Positions 42,663-52,897 are shown, counted from the first letter of the stretch. The stretch is DNA of 64,000 bases from Devosia litorisediminis (GCF_018334155.1 NZ_JAGXTP010000002.1:62001-126000), one strand, 5' to 3'. Program-made: numbers and translations. The notes: generated from the sequence alone by a model not told the origin.

Positions 42663-44069
42663 TCAGCCAACGCCATATGCTTGGCGCATCTGGGCAATCT
42701 CTTCCAGTGTCTTTTCAAATAACGTCCAGTCGTCATCCTGCGCAATCGGCGTCCAGATGGCTTCAACCTCGTCGATCAACATGGTGCGCGGGCGGGATCG
42801 AGCAAAGTAGGCGTGGTCCAGGTTCACGTCGGCGCTCGGCGCATAGGCCTCCAGGGCATCAGCAATGGGCACAAAGGACGCGCTGGTATAGTGCTCCGCC
42901 GCTGGGCTGGCTGCAGCGCGTTCGGCACTCAGGCTGCCGCCGCGCCAGTCAAACAGGAACTGTTCATAGGGTGCCTGTGAGGCACCGAGAAACTCAAACA
43001 GGGTGGTGATGAAGGCCCCATCGCTTTCAATGTCGGTTGGCTTCAGTCCCAGGCGGCGCAGCATGCTCCGGGGTAGGGCTGCGCGAAATGCCGGCCACAC
43101 CGTATTGAGGGCTGGCTCCAGCGCTTCAATACTCGAGAGCGGCACAAGGCTTTCAGCCAACCGGGTCAGGTTCCACGCCAGCGCATCGGGTTGCCGGCCA
43201 AAGCTGTAGAGCCCGGTCTCATCAAAATAGGCGGCGGTAAAGCTCGGGTCATAGCGCTCGATAAAGCGCCAGGGGCCGTAGTCAAAGCTCTCGCCGGTAA
43301 TGTTGATATTGTCGGTATTGAGCACGCCGTGCACAAAGCCTGCCGCAATCCACTGTGCGCCCAGTTGCGCGACATTGCCCGCAACAGCGCTCAGGAACGC
43401 CGCCGCACGATCCTCGGTCTCGGCGAACTCGGGATAGTAGGTGTCGATGCAATAATCGAGCAGTTGGCGCAGACCGTCCGTATCGTGCAGATAAGCCAGA
43501 CGCTGAAAGCTGCCAATGCGGATATGACTGTGACTAAGTCGGACTAGCGCCGCCGATCGCGTCGGCGAAGGCTCGTCGCCCCGTTGCAGTTCTTCACCAG
43601 TTTCTACCAGCGAAAAACTCTTTGAGGTATAGACACCCATGGCCTCGAGCATCTCTGTGGCCAGGACCTCGCGCATCCCGCCCTTCAGGGTTAGCCGCCC
43701 ATCGCCACCCCGTGACCATGGTGTACGCCCGGTTCCCTTGGTGCCGAAATCGAGCAACCGCCCGTCTTGCAGATCAAAGCCCTGGGCGAACAGGAAACCG
43801 CGCCCATCACCCAGATCGGGATTGTAGCTGCGGAACTGGTGTCCGTGATAGCGCAGCGCCAGCGGCTCGGGCAGTGAACCGGGCAGGGGGGTGAAACGAC
43901 CAAAATGGCTTAGCCAGTCCACCTCACTCAGCCCATCAAGCCCCATGCGCGTGGCCCAGCGCTGATCGCGATGCCGCAATATTGTTTGGGGAAAATCGGC
44001 TGCAGCAACGCGATCATAGAACGCATCGCCCAGGGTTTCGTGGTGACGGGCAGGTTTGAAATCAGTCAT
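42663..44069 (-). CDS. selO: Protein adenylyltransferase SelO
   Basis: 468 residues, near the 478 of E. coli SelO (YdiU). Kinase-like motifs are [39 protein letters not shown] in outline with the ATP-site Lys, and [23 protein letters not shown] with the active-site Asn and Asp. SelO transfers AMP from ATP to proteins, tied to redox homeostasis. The C-terminal cysteine or selenocysteine motif is absent: the protein ends QMRQAYGVG, as is usual for the short bacterial form without the tail. Operon with the gamma-carbonic anhydrase and DeoR genes. Confidence 0.92.
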   Translation of the reverse strand: MTDFKPARHHETLGDAFYDRVAAADFPQTILRHRDQRWATRMGLDGLSEVDWLSHFGRFTPLPGSLPEPLALRYHGHQFRSYNPDLGDGRGFLFAQGFDLQDGRLLDFGTKGTGRTPWSRGGDGRLTLKGGMREVLATEMLEAMGVYTSKSFSLVETGEELQRGDEPSPTRSAALVRLSHSHIRIGSFQRLAYLHDTDGLRQLLDYCIDTYYPEFAETEDRAAAFLSAVAGNVAQLGAQWIAAGFVHGVLNTDNINITGESFDYGPWRFIERYDPSFTAAYFDETGLYSFGRQPDALAWNLTRLAESLVPLSSIEALEPALNTVWPAFRAALPRSMLRRLGLKPTDIESDGAFITTLFEFLGASQAPYEQFLFDWRGGSLSAERAAASPAAEHYTSASFVPIADALEAYAPSADVNLDHAYFARSRPRTMLIDEVEAIWTPIAQDDDWTLFEKTLEEIAQMRQAYGVG

Positions 44070-44170
44070 GGTTGCACAACGCTATCACAGCCATTTGCGT
44101 TCGCCAGCGCGCAACCCTGCCTTTCGTCCATTTGCCTAGCACCCAAAGGCAAATCGCCCTATATCGGCTC

Positions 44171-44857
44171 ATGATGACACTCCAGAATGATCTTTTGCGC
44201 CTCACCCCGTTCCAGGCGGTAATCTTTGATATGGACGGCACGCTGCTCGACACCGAGAGCGTTTTCCGCACGATCGTGTTTGAAGTCTGTGACGAACTCG
44301 GTTTTGAAATGACCGATGACGTGCATCAATCCATGATCGGCGGCAGCCACGAACGCACCAACCAATTGCTGGTTGAGGCCTACGGCGTCGCCTTTCCCTA
44401 CACCCAGTTCGATCATCGCTGCCGCATCATTATGAACGAACGCAGTCAGGCTGGCGTACCCGTCAAGCCGGGGGCGCGCGAGCTGGTCGGCGAACTGCGC
44501 GAGCGGGGCATTCCCACCGGCGTTGCCACATCCTCGCGCAATCCTCATGCCCAGCACCACCTTGGTGCCGCAGGACTGCTGGAGTTGTTCGACACCATCG
44601 TCACCCGCGATGACGTCACCAACCCCAAGCCGCATCCAGAGCCATACCTCACCGCTGCTACCCGGTTGCGTGTTGAGCCGCAGCATTGTCTTGCCCTTGA
44701 GGATAGTCATGCCGGAGTGCGCGCCGCGCACGCAGCAGGCATGCAGACCGTCATGGTGCCCGATCTGGTCCACCCCAGTGAAGAGATCCGCGCCTTGGGC
44801 ATCGCCGTCATGGACAGTCTCAACCACGTCCGTCGCGCCGCTTTCGAGCCTTCCTGA
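44171..44857 (+). CDS. HAD-superfamily hydrolase (phosphoglycolate phosphatase/beta-phosphoglucomutase-like)
   Basis: About 228 residues from the ATG at 44171 (another ATG follows at once). Motif I is FDMDGTLLDTES, motif II is ATSSR, motif III includes TNPKPHPEPY and motif IV is LALEDSHAGVRAA. This is the intact HAD phosphatase set with a helical cap, subgroup I like GPH/YfdR sugar phosphatases. Precise substrate unknown. It is divergent from selO with about 100 bases between. Confidence 0.86.
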   Translation: MMTLQNDLLRLTPFQAVIFDMDGTLLDTESVFRTIVFEVCDELGFEMTDDVHQSMIGGSHERTNQLLVEAYGVAFPYTQFDHRCRIIMNERSQAGVPVKPGARELVGELRERGIPTGVATSSRNPHAQHHLGAAGLLELFDTIVTRDDVTNPKPHPEPYLTAATRLRVEPQHCLALEDSHAGVRAAHAAGMQTVMVPDLVHPSEEIRALGIAVMDSLNHVRRAAFEPS

Positions 44858-45221
44858 GCGCTCGATCTTAGCTGCTTTTGATGCGTCTGGCAGGCCGGAT
44901 GCAGCGACCTGCGCGTTAGCATTGATTAACGAGCCGGAGCGGCTTGGCCGCCTTTCCGACATCTGTAAACTTTTAGCTTTCTCGCGCATGCCCCCTTCAC
45001 CACGCGTCAAAGCCTTGCATTTCAAGGGTTTTCATCTCATGGCTGGTCGATTAACCGTAACTTAAGAAGCTAACGGCTATGGTTAACCAGCTGTAAATTT
45101 CGACTTCCCAGGGCGGCCAAGCTTGGCTAGTGTGCGCCCGGAAGTGACCAAGGGCCTGCTTGCGGGTCCGGACGAAGGTGCACCGGATACGACCGGATGC
45201 ACTCAGGGGTAAGGACGGGGC
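44858..45221. other. Intergenic region with CtrA-like sites before sleB
   Basis: This 364-base spacer contains no supported gene. It carries several TTAAC/TTAA half-sites (near 44916, 45051, 45062 and 45082), one of them a full CtrA-type box, and a leader with CGGATACGACCGGATGCAC close to the start of the cell wall hydrolase. Confidence 0.5.
45051..45065 (+). promoter_or_regulatory. CtrA-like binding site
   Basis: TTAA-CCGTAAC-TTAA (45051-45065) fits the CtrA consensus TTAA-N7-TTAA (with G in place of the final C of TTAAC). It lies 157 bases upstream of sleB. CtrA is the master cell-cycle regulator of alphaproteobacteria; a cell wall hydrolase is a plausible target, and DivL, a CtrA-pathway protein, is encoded at 54.7 kb. 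Confidence 0.45.
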
Positions 45222-46121
45222 ATGACGAAATCCTGGCAGCAAAAGGCTGTACGTGCAGTATCGCACGTGCTGACATTGGGCGCAGTTGCGCTCGTGCTGT
45301 TTGTGACTCTCGCCCCCGCACACGCCCAGACGCTCCAGCTCGCTCTGGTAACACCGCTCCCCGTTCCCGAAGATCTTGCTGCTGTGCGCGCACAGCCGGC
45401 AATCGGCCCTACTTTGGTGCCCCTCGCACCAGGCGAGCAGGCGCTTACGCCAGCATTGCTTGCCAATTACGTGCAGCGCCAGAAGGAACTGCGCGCCGTC
45501 GACGTGCTGGGTATTGGCCCTCAGGGTGCGCTGAACACCGATGTGCTGATGGGCTACATCGCTCGCGGCCCAATGGGTGGCAATAGCGCCGTGTCAGCCA
45601 TTGCCAGCTTCACCTCTGCGCCGGTCACGCCGCAGCCAGCCCTGAACACCACATCGCTGGCCGCCTATATCGACGCGGGCTATCAGCCTACCGGTCGCCG
45701 TATCGAGCAGGCCAATGCCGAGCGCGATTGTCTGGCGCAGGCTATCTACCATGAGGCCCGTGGCGAGAGTGCCGCCGGCCAGCTCGCGGTGGCCAACGTC
45801 ATCGTCAACCGGGCCCGCTCTTCCAAATTCCCGTCCACCCTGTGTGGCGTGATCTACCAGAACGCCGACAAGGGCCGCTATCGCTGCCAGTTCACCTTCG
45901 CCTGTGATGGTCGCACCGATGCGCCGGGTGAACGTCGCGCCTGGGCCCGTTCTGCCGCCCTTGCACAGACGGTCTATGCCGAATTTGCCAAGGGCGAAAC
46001 GCTTGGCGCCGTGCCTCGCTCGACCCTGTACTACCACACCACAAATGTCCGTCCGAACTGGGCCAATACCTACAATGCCGTCGCCCAGATTGGCTCGCAC
46101 ATCTTCTATTCGCCCAACTAG
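45222..46121 (+). CDS. SleB-type cell wall hydrolase
   Basis: 299 residues. A signal peptide or anchor (about 9-37, VRAVSHVLTLGAVALVLFVTLAPAHA) precedes a Pro/Ala-rich linker. The Hydrolase_2/SleB domain is in the last 130 residues: DCLAQAIYHEARGESAAGQLAVANVIVNR with the catalytic Glu, CGVIYQ, and a final YYHTTNVRPNWANTYNAVAQIGSHIFY. It cuts peptidoglycan glycan strands in the periplasm and is probably a lytic transglycosylase-like enzyme of cell division or growth. Its promoter carries a CtrA-like site. Confidence 0.9.
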   Translation: MTKSWQQKAVRAVSHVLTLGAVALVLFVTLAPAHAQTLQLALVTPLPVPEDLAAVRAQPAIGPTLVPLAPGEQALTPALLANYVQRQKELRAVDVLGIGPQGALNTDVLMGYIARGPMGGNSAVSAIASFTSAPVTPQPALNTTSLAAYIDAGYQPTGRRIEQANAERDCLAQAIYHEARGESAAGQLAVANVIVNRARSSKFPSTLCGVIYQNADKGRYRCQFTFACDGRTDAPGERRAWARSAALAQTVYAEFAKGETLGAVPRSTLYYHTTNVRPNWANTYNAVAQIGSHIFYSPN

Positions 46122-46510
46122 GGCAATCCTTCTCATTGTTGTCTGACTGACGCGCGCGACTCTACGCTGCCTGGCTTGCGCTGCGCGGCTGCAAAACTGG
46201 TCCCTGAGACGGTGTTTCGCCTCTGAGTATCTAATAGTGAGACGAAGACCGTCTCGGGGCACCGGTTTTTGCCCAGACCGTATGGCCAAACTGATCGCTC
46301 GCAGACTGGCGACCCAGTTCAGACCCATACTACTGGCAATGCCGCACGCCCAAGCTCTCCGCCACTGTCGCCTGCAGGCCGCCCGTGCGGGAGAGATGGG
46401 GGAGTATGAGCGCTGTTTTGGGGTTGGAATAAAGGGGATAGATTCACACATCGGGGCCAGCCCTCCCCCTTGATGGGGGGGGGTGATGCGCAATGCGCAA
46501 TGCGGGGCGG
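46122..46510. other. Intergenic region between convergent sleB and pckA
   Basis: 389 bases with no gene I can support. It holds a large inverted repeat at 46202-46258 and a GC-rich element at 46461-46483 (CCCTCCCCCTTGATGGGGGGG) that resembles a half-copy of the repeat at 59649. Confidence 0.55.
46202..46258. repeat. Long interrupted hairpin
   Basis: CTGAGACGGT (46204-46213) pairs with ACCGTCTCGG (46248-46257), and weaker pairing continues inward (TTTCG with CGAAG, CCTC with GAG). The result is a stem of roughly 20 pairs with bulges. It has no T-run, so it is not a simple terminator. Possibly a dispersed intergenic repeat or a structured 3' end of the sleB transcript. Confidence 0.5.
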
Positions 46511-48100
46511 CTATTCCGCCGCCTGGGCCATTTGCGGGCCGGGTGCCGCATTCGCGGCGTCGCCGAACTTCTCGAAATTCGCGCGGAACAGCCCGGCCAG
46601 ATGCATGGCCTGCCGGTCATAGGCCGCTGCGTCGGCCCATGTCAGACGCGGCGTCAGCAGCTTGCTGTTTACGCCCGCTACGGCCACGGGGACCTCAAAG
46701 CCGAACAGCTCATCGGTGCGCATGCCGACATCATCAAGGTCACCGTTCAATGCGGCGCTAAGCAGGCGTCGTGTCGAGGCGATGTCGATACGCTTGCCCA
46801 CCCCATAGCCGCCACCGGTCCAGCCGGTGTTGATCAGCCAGGCTGAGGCCCCACTGGCGCGTAGCTTTTCTGCCAGCATGTCGCCATAGACGGTGGGGTG
46901 CAGCGGCATGAAGGGGGCGCCAAAGCAGGCAGAAAAGGTTGCCTGTGGTTCGGTGACGCCGCGCTCGGTACCAGCCACCTTGGCAGTGTACCCCGAAAGG
47001 AAATGATAGACAGCCTGATCTGGCGTCAGGCGCGCGATCGGCGGCAAGACGCCAAACGCGTCTGCTGTCAGAAACACCACGGTTTTGGGCGTGCCCCCAA
47101 CGCTGCCCTTGGCAATGGCCGGTAGCACATTGATGGGATAGGCGGCGCGGGTGTTTTCGGTCAGCGAAATATCGTCAAAATTGGGCACATGGGCGTCGTC
47201 GAGCACCACATTTTCGAGCACAGTGCCGAAGCGTTTGGTCGCGGCGAAGATTTCCGGTTCGGCGTCGGCGCTCAACTTGACGGTCTTGGCGTAGCAGCCC
47301 CCCTCAAGATTGAAGACGCCGTCTGCGCTCCAGCCATGCTCGTCATCGCCGATCAGCGGGCGGTCGGGATCATTGGACAGCGTTGTCTTGCCCGTCCCCG
47401 AAAGCCCGAAGAACAGCGCCGCTTCGCCCTCAGCGCCCAGATTGGCTGAGCAATGCATCGGCAGAACGCCCTGTTGTGGGGCGTGGAAGTTGAACAGCGA
47501 GAACACGCTCTTTTTGATCTCGCCGGCATAGAGCGTGCCGGCGATGACCACGATGTTGCGGCTCATGTCGAGTGCGATGACGGTGTCTGTGCGACTGCCA
47601 TGACGCTTGGGGTCGGCCTGAAAATGAGGCACATGCACAATCGTCACGTCTGTGGGGGCAGCGCCTGCCGGTACCATCTCGCCGGGACGGATCAGCAGAT
47701 TGCGGATGAACAGCGCATGCCAGGCGTTTGGCGTCAGTACGGTAACACCATATTGGTGCTCTGGATCAGCGCCCGCCAGCAGATCCTGCCGGAACAGTCC
47801 CAAGCCGCCCAGGGCGGAAATCGCGTCGTTGAGCAACACATCGAAATGTTCGGGGGTCATGGCGCCCGCATTGTCCCACCAGACGCTGTCCTGCGTCAGC
47901 GCATCTCGCACGATGAACTTGTCCTTGGGCGAGCGACCGGTGAACGCGCCAGTACGAACTGAAACCGCACCATCAGCGGTCAGCGCGCACTCTTCGCCCT
48001 GCAGCGCCCGTGCAACCAGCACGGGGGCGATGTCGTTAGTGGATACCGAACCGGCACGCGCAGCGATTGTGGTTCTCAGGCTCTCATGGTCGAACATCAT
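46511..48100 (-). CDS. pckA: Phosphoenolpyruvate carboxykinase (ATP)
   Basis: 529 residues from the ATG at 48100, which follows GGAGT (an adjacent ATG is possible). The substrate site [10 protein letters not shown], the kinase-2 type loop and the ATP site [11 protein letters not shown] are intact, with the metal-site histidine in the usual order. It converts oxaloacetate plus ATP to PEP, the first dedicated step of gluconeogenesis from organic acids. It diverges from chvI, a pairing conserved in many Hyphomicrobiales, and could be a target of ChvI. Confidence 0.95.
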   Translation of the reverse strand: MMFDHESLRTTIAARAGSVSTNDIAPVLVARALQGEECALTADGAVSVRTGAFTGRSPKDKFIVRDALTQDSVWWDNAGAMTPEHFDVLLNDAISALGGLGLFRQDLLAGADPEHQYGVTVLTPNAWHALFIRNLLIRPGEMVPAGAAPTDVTIVHVPHFQADPKRHGSRTDTVIALDMSRNIVVIAGTLYAGEIKKSVFSLFNFHAPQQGVLPMHCSANLGAEGEAALFFGLSGTGKTTLSNDPDRPLIGDDEHGWSADGVFNLEGGCYAKTVKLSADAEPEIFAATKRFGTVLENVVLDDAHVPNFDDISLTENTRAAYPINVLPAIAKGSVGGTPKTVVFLTADAFGVLPPIARLTPDQAVYHFLSGYTAKVAGTERGVTEPQATFSACFGAPFMPLHPTVYGDMLAEKLRASGASAWLINTGWTGGGYGVGKRIDIASTRRLLSAALNGDLDDVGMRTDELFGFEVPVAVAGVNSKLLTPRLTWADAAAYDRQAMHLAGLFRANFEKFGDAANAAPGPQMAQAAE

Positions 48101-48352
48101 AAACTCCGTCGCTCGCAGGCTGGTGCAGCCGTCCGCTATGGAGGTCAAAATAAAGGCTCAACTTGTCGTACAACCATCCCGAAATCGGTCGTAAGACGGA
48201 AGTTGCATCGCGCCTTCTGACAGCCCGTGCTGGCCTCCTTGGCTTGTAGTGCCCTTGGCCGCGCCTTATTTAACGCGTAATTGTCGCCTGCAAGCATGAC
48301 TACGGCCAATCGTGCCGTGTGTTTGAAAGCATCCAAACCAGAAAGGCAGCTC

Positions 48353-49069
48353 ATGCCCAAGATCGCTCTCGTCGATGACGACCGCAATATTCTGACTTCA
48401 GTGTCCCTGACACTGGAGGCCGAAGGCTATCAGGTCGCCACCTATACCGATGGCGCTTCGGGCCTGGAGGGTCTGACCACTGACAAGCCCGACCTGGCCA
48501 TTCTCGATATCAAGATGCCCCGCATGGACGGCATGGAACTGCTCCGCCGCCTGCGCCAGAAATCCGACATTCCAGTTATCTTCCTGACGTCCAAGGATGA
48601 GGAGATCGATGAACTGTTCGGGCTCAAGATGGGCGCCGATGATTTCATCACCAAACCATTCAGCCAGCGTCTGCTGGTCGAACGCGTCAAGGCCATCCTG
48701 CGCCGCTCAGCGCCGCGCGACCCTTCTGCGCCCGTTGGTCCAGGCGGCGAAGCCAATCCAAGCAAGGCGCTGATCGAGCGTGGCGCGCTGGTGATGGACG
48801 AAGAGCGCCACACCTGCACTTGGAAAGGTCAGCGTGTGACCCTGACCGTGACCGAGTTTCTGATCCTGCAGTCGCTAGCCCTGCGCCCCGGAGTGGTCAA
48901 GTCGCGCAATGCGCTGATGGATGCGGCCTATGATGATCAGGTATATGTCGATGATCGCACGATCGACAGCCACATCAAGCGCTTGCGCAAGAAGTTCAAG
49001 GCGACCGATGACGACTTCGAAATGATCGAGACGCTCTATGGCGTCGGCTATCGCTTCAAGGAGCAATAA
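48353..49069 (+). CDS. chvI: Two-component response regulator ChvI
   Basis: 238 residues, OmpR/PhoB type. The receiver domain has Asp8-Asp10 and the phosphorylation site Asp52 in LAILDIKMP, then T and K landmarks ([13 protein letters not shown]); the C-terminal winged helix ends [37 protein letters not shown] at 48353 follows AGAAAGG. With ChvG it senses acid and envelope stress and steers metabolism, surface polysaccharide and host interaction in related bacteria. It stands between pckA (divergent) and chvG. Confidence 0.93.
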   Translation: MPKIALVDDDRNILTSVSLTLEAEGYQVATYTDGASGLEGLTTDKPDLAILDIKMPRMDGMELLRRLRQKSDIPVIFLTSKDEEIDELFGLKMGADDFITKPFSQRLLVERVKAILRRSAPRDPSAPVGPGGEANPSKALIERGALVMDEERHTCTWKGQRVTLTVTEFLILQSLALRPGVVKSRNALMDAAYDDQVYVDDRTIDSHIKRLRKKFKATDDDFEMIETLYGVGYRFKEQ

Positions 49070-49075
49070 GCGCCT

Positions 49076-50893
49076 GTGGCCATTCTCGAGCCTGAACACC
49101 AGCACCAGTCCGACGCCGCGCCCGAATGGCGCGCGCCGGGCGCGGACGAGAATGTACCCCCCCGCCAGGATAAGCCGCGTGTGGGGCGGCGCTGGCGTCC
49201 GCTATTGGCCCCTTTTTACAAGGTGGCGGGGGCCATCAGCCGCTTTCTCGATCTGACAATTTTCGCCAGTCTGACGCGCCGCATCATCGTGCTCAATATG
49301 GCGGGGCTGCTGGTGCTGGTGGTTGGTATTCTCTACCTCAACCAGTGGCGGGCCGGGCTGATTGATGCCCGTGTTCAGTCGTTGCGCGTGCAGGGCGAAA
49401 TCATCGCCGCGGCGGTCGCGGCCTCCGCCACGGTTGATAGCGATGTGATCTCGGTCAATCCCGATCGTTTGCTGCAATTGCAGGGTGATGGCGCGGTGTC
49501 CTCGCTCTCCTATTTTGATCCGACGCTCGAATTTCCCATCAATCCCGAACGCGTTGCGCCGCTGCTGCGCAATCTGATTACCCCCACCCGCACCCGTGCC
49601 CGCATCTATGATCAGGGCGGGCTGATGATCCTTGATAGCGACAATATCTATGCGCGCGGCGAGGTGATGCGGCAGATCATCGAGACCAAGCAGGCCGATG
49701 AATTTTTCCTGTGGGACTGGTGGAATGCGGTGCTCAACTGGGTGCCGGGCGACAATTTCCCGAAATATCAGGAATACGGCGTCGATGAGGGCAGCCGATA
49801 TCCCGAGGTCGCTTCAGCCCTGCAGGGGGCGGCAGCCGATTTCGTGCGCGTTGACGGTCAGAACCAGCTGGTGGTTTCGGTTGCGGTGCCGGTGCAGCGC
49901 CTGCGCGCGGTCGTTGGCGCCATTCTGCTGTCCACGGCGCCGGGCGATATCGATTCCATCGTCGCCCAGGAGCGCTGGGGCATTCTGCGTATCGCCATGA
50001 TCGCCGCGGCGGTTCAGATCGTGCTGTCCTTTGCGCTAGCCGGCACCATTGCCGGGCCAATGCGGCGCCTGTCTGCGGCCGCAGAACGCGTGCAGACCGC
50101 TGGCAATGCCCGTGCTGAAATCCCCGACTTTACCGACCGCCCTGACGAGATCGGCCATCTCAGCGACGCTTTCCGTCGCATGACTGACGGACTCTACAAT
50201 CGCATCGAAGCGATTGAACGCTTTGCCGCCGATGTGGCGCACGAACTCAAGAACCCACTGACCTCGCTGCGCAGCGCCGTCGAAACCCTGCCACTGGCCA
50301 AGCGGCCCGAAGATCGGGAGCGCCTCAACGCCATTATCCAGCATGACGTCAAACGCCTCGACCGGCTTATCACCGACATTTCCAGCGCCAGCCGGCTCGA
50401 TGCCGAACTGGCGCGCGAAAGCTCGGAACGGGTTGATGTCGAAAAACTGGCCGAGGCCATTGTCTCGATCCAGAAAGACATGGCCTTGGGGCGCGGTGTA
50501 ACCGTCGAGATGGACAAGCGCAGCGGCAAGGGCGCGGCTATCGTCAACGGCCATGAAAGCCGCCTGGCACAGGTCTTTGCCAACCTCATCGACAACGCCG
50601 TTTCCTTCTCGCCCGAAGGTGGCGTTGTGCATGTCGCCCTCAGCACCGACGCTGAGGATGTCACCATCACGGTGACCGATCAGGGGCGCGGCATTACCGG
50701 CGATTTCAACAAGATCTTCCAGCGTTTCTATACTGACCGCCCCGACACCGAGAGCTTTGGCGACCATTCCGGGCTGGGTCTCTCGATCAGCAAGCAGATC
50801 GTCGATGCGCACAAGGGCACTATCAAGGCCCATAATCGTTCCGATCATTCCGGTGCTGTCTTCTCGGTTGTGTTGCCGCGCGCACGCAAATAG
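49076..50893 (+). CDS. chvG: Sensor histidine kinase ChvG
   Basis: 605 residues with GTG start at 49076 after AAGGAG. A long polar N-terminus of about 60 residues precedes membrane helix 1 (about 70-90), a periplasmic sensor (about 95-295), helix 2 (about 300-325), HAMP, the H-box DVAHELKNPLTS with His389, and an ATP-binding domain with N, G1 and G2 boxes (FANLIDNAVSF, DQGRGI, GLGLSISKQIVDAH). It starts 6 bases after chvI ends. It phosphorylates ChvI in response to acid or envelope signals. Confidence 0.93.
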   Translation: MAILEPEHQHQSDAAPEWRAPGADENVPPRQDKPRVGRRWRPLLAPFYKVAGAISRFLDLTIFASLTRRIIVLNMAGLLVLVVGILYLNQWRAGLIDARVQSLRVQGEIIAAAVAASATVDSDVISVNPDRLLQLQGDGAVSSLSYFDPTLEFPINPERVAPLLRNLITPTRTRARIYDQGGLMILDSDNIYARGEVMRQIIETKQADEFFLWDWWNAVLNWVPGDNFPKYQEYGVDEGSRYPEVASALQGAAADFVRVDGQNQLVVSVAVPVQRLRAVVGAILLSTAPGDIDSIVAQERWGILRIAMIAAAVQIVLSFALAGTIAGPMRRLSAAAERVQTAGNARAEIPDFTDRPDEIGHLSDAFRRMTDGLYNRIEAIERFAADVAHELKNPLTSLRSAVETLPLAKRPEDRERLNAIIQHDVKRLDRLITDISSASRLDAELARESSERVDVEKLAEAIVSIQKDMALGRGVTVEMDKRSGKGAAIVNGHESRLAQVFANLIDNAVSFSPEGGVVHVALSTDAEDVTITVTDQGRGITGDFNKIFQRFYTDRPDTESFGDHSGLGLSISKQIVDAHKGTIKAHNRSDHSGAVFSVVLPRARK

Positions 50894-50902
50894 ATTGGCG
50901 CG

Positions 50903-51373
50903 ATGAGCAAGCCAAAGAACGCGCCGCAAAATGTGCATGGCACCGGACTGTTGCTGGGTTCCACCGGGGTGCTGCTGCGCGGTCCATCCGGCGCCGGCAA
51001 GTCGGTGCTGGCCTTGACGCTGCTTGACCGCTGGGCATTGCGCGGCCTTCCCGCCTTTCTGGTCTCCGATGACCGTGTTGATCTGATCCAGGCCGATGGT
51101 CAGGTCGATATGCAGGCACCTGAGAACCTGGCCGGCCTGATCGAACTGCGCGGTCGCGGCATTGTCAGTCGGCCCCATCAGGCCCTGGTCTCGCTCGATC
51201 TGGTGATCGACATGGTGCCCGATATGGTGCGCATGCTTGAAGAGGACGAATTCGTTACCGACATCGCCGGCACGACAGTGCCGCGCGCGCCGGTGCCCTT
51301 TGGCAGCGTAATCAGCCTTGGTCATCAGATGTTGCTGGTGATCGAAGCGATTTCTGCGCTCGACGGGCCGTGA
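50903..51373 (+). CDS. hprK: HPr kinase/phosphorylase, short alphaproteobacterial form
   Basis: 156 residues, only the C-terminal kinase domain of the Firmicutes enzyme. The P-loop GPSGAGKS is at 27-34, and the DDRVDL segment with the phosphatase Asp follows. It phosphorylates and dephosphorylates the seryl site of HPr. It lies 9 bases after chvG; followed by the EIIA and HPr genes, so kinase, substrate and partner are encoded together. Confidence 0.92.
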   Translation: MSKPKNAPQNVHGTGLLLGSTGVLLRGPSGAGKSVLALTLLDRWALRGLPAFLVSDDRVDLIQADGQVDMQAPENLAGLIELRGRGIVSRPHQALVSLDLVIDMVPDMVRMLEEDEFVTDIAGTTVPRAPVPFGSVISLGHQMLLVIEAISALDGP

Positions 51374-51551
51374 CAAAATACCACTTGAATCGTGTCCGCT
51401 ACCGGACAAGACTGGCGCTCGCTCGGCCGATTGGTGCGAGCTCAGACATGTGCGCGCTGCCCTGGGGTGACCGCGTCGGCATGAGACAAATTACATTGGA
51501 TAGCTGTCGGCGCCACGTCGCAGGCGTATCTCGACATGCTGGGGACTTTGC

Positions 51552-51953
51552 ATGATTGGTCTGGTTCTGGTGACGCACGGTGCGCTCGCCAATGAATTCA
51601 AGGCGGCGCTAGAACATGTCGTCGGTCCGCAAGAGCATTGCGAGACCATCGCCATTGGTCCCGAAGACAATATGGAAGACCGCCGCAACGACATTCTTGC
51701 CGCTGTGGACAGCGCCGATGATGGCCAGGGCGTGATCATTCTGACCGACATGTTCGGCGGCACCCCATCCAACCTCGCTATTTCCGTCATGCAGAACCGC
51801 GAAGTTGAAGTCATCGCCGGGGTCAATCTGCCCATGTTGGTCAAGCTGGGCCGCGTACGCAACGACATGAGCATCAAGGATGCTGTGAACATGGCGCAGG
51901 AAGCCGGGCGCAAATACATCACGGTCGCCAACTCCATTCTGGGAGCCGACTGA
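51552..51953 (+). CDS. PTS EIIA component, mannose family (regulatory)
   Basis: 133 residues of the EIIA-Man fold: MIGLVLVTHGALANEFKAAL with the phosphorylated His9, then ILTDMFGGTPSNLAIS. No permease (EIIC/D) is nearby, so it most likely acts as a regulatory acceptor from HPr. The 178-base gap after hprK contains no gene that I can support. Confidence 0.9.
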   Translation: MIGLVLVTHGALANEFKAALEHVVGPQEHCETIAIGPEDNMEDRRNDILAAVDSADDGQGVIILTDMFGGTPSNLAISVMQNREVEVIAGVNLPMLVKLGRVRNDMSIKDAVNMAQEAGRKYITVANSILGAD

Positions 51954-52002
51954 TCATGGTTGCTGCGGTGCTGGATCGGGGCATGTCGGGGAGAACCATC
52001 TG

Positions 52003-52302
52003 ATGGATGCCAGCCGTGCCGTGGCCCAGCAGCTTACCATCGTCAATCGCAAGGGCCTTCATGCACGCGCCTCGGCTCGTTTCGTACGCACTGCCGAGTG
52101 TTTCGATGCCACCATCGCTGTCATCAAGGACGGCAATTCGGTTGCTGGCAACTCCATCATGGGGCTGATGATGCTCGGCGCCGGTCCCGGCAGCACTATT
52201 CTGGTGCAGGCCAGCGGCAAGCAGGCGCGCGAAGCACTCGAAGCGATTGTTGAACTGGTCAATAATGGCTTCGACGAAGACAGCGACGGCGCCCCGGAAT
52301 AG
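52003..52302 (+). CDS. Phosphocarrier protein HPr
   Basis: 99 residues. The active-site His is His20 in VNRKGLHARASARFV and the regulatory Ser is Ser51 in NSIMGLMMLGAGPG, the target of HprK. It accepts phosphate from EI and passes it to EIIA. EI is not in the window. The gene follows EIIA by 49 bases. Confidence 0.92.
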   Translation: MDASRAVAQQLTIVNRKGLHARASARFVRTAECFDATIAVIKDGNSVAGNSIMGLMMLGAGPGSTILVQASGKQAREALEAIVELVNNGFDEDSDGAPE

Positions 52303-52379
52303 TGCAACGACACTGCCGCGCCGCACGTTGACCATGAGCGGACACCGTCCGCTGCACCAGCAGGAGGGGTGGTCAGGTC

Positions 52380-52892
52380 ATGCGGCGCATCATTGCCGGT
52401 ATCGGCGGTATGGGTCTGGCGCTCACGCTGAGCCAGTTTCCTGAATATGCCCAGCAATATACGCAGCGTCTTGGCGGTGCCGTCGATGAACTCCGCGTCA
52501 TCACGCAGGACTTCGATCGCGCTGCTGAGCTCGGTGGGCTAGATCGTACCCAGGCCCTGCAACGCTATGGCGCTTCGGCTGATGGGTTTCTGGCCGAGCG
52601 CGGCACCGCCATGGCCGCAACATTCGCCCGCTATGAACAGCTCAGCGCCACGTTGCAGCGCATTGAAAACGCCGACCCGATAACCCGTTTTCAGACGCTT
52701 CCAGCTTATCTCGACAGCGATATCGGTCGCCGCACGCTGGAAAATTATCAACCCGCCGTGCCCGTTACCATTGAAGGCGTGCTCTATGCGGGCGGCGGCT
52801 TCATGCTGGGTTATATGGTGCTTTCAGGGCTTTGGCGCTTCGTCACCATGCCCTTCCGGCGCCGGCGGCCCGTCTATCGCGTCCAGCGCTGA
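52380..52892 (+). CDS. DUF2937 family membrane protein
   Basis: 170 residues. An N-terminal hydrophobic segment (MRRIIAGIGGMGLALTLSQF) and a C-terminal one (VPVTIEGVLYAGGGFMLGYMVLSGLWRFV) bracket a helical, largely polar part with QRYGASADGFLAERGTAM. It matches what I know of DUF2937, a family of unknown function. It lies between the HPr gene and ahcY, probably as a separate small unit. Confidence 0.75.
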   Translation: MRRIIAGIGGMGLALTLSQFPEYAQQYTQRLGGAVDELRVITQDFDRAAELGGLDRTQALQRYGASADGFLAERGTAMAATFARYEQLSATLQRIENADPITRFQTLPAYLDSDIGRRTLENYQPAVPVTIEGVLYAGGGFMLGYMVLSGLWRFVTMPFRRRRPVYRVQR

Positions 52893-52897
52893 AAGGG

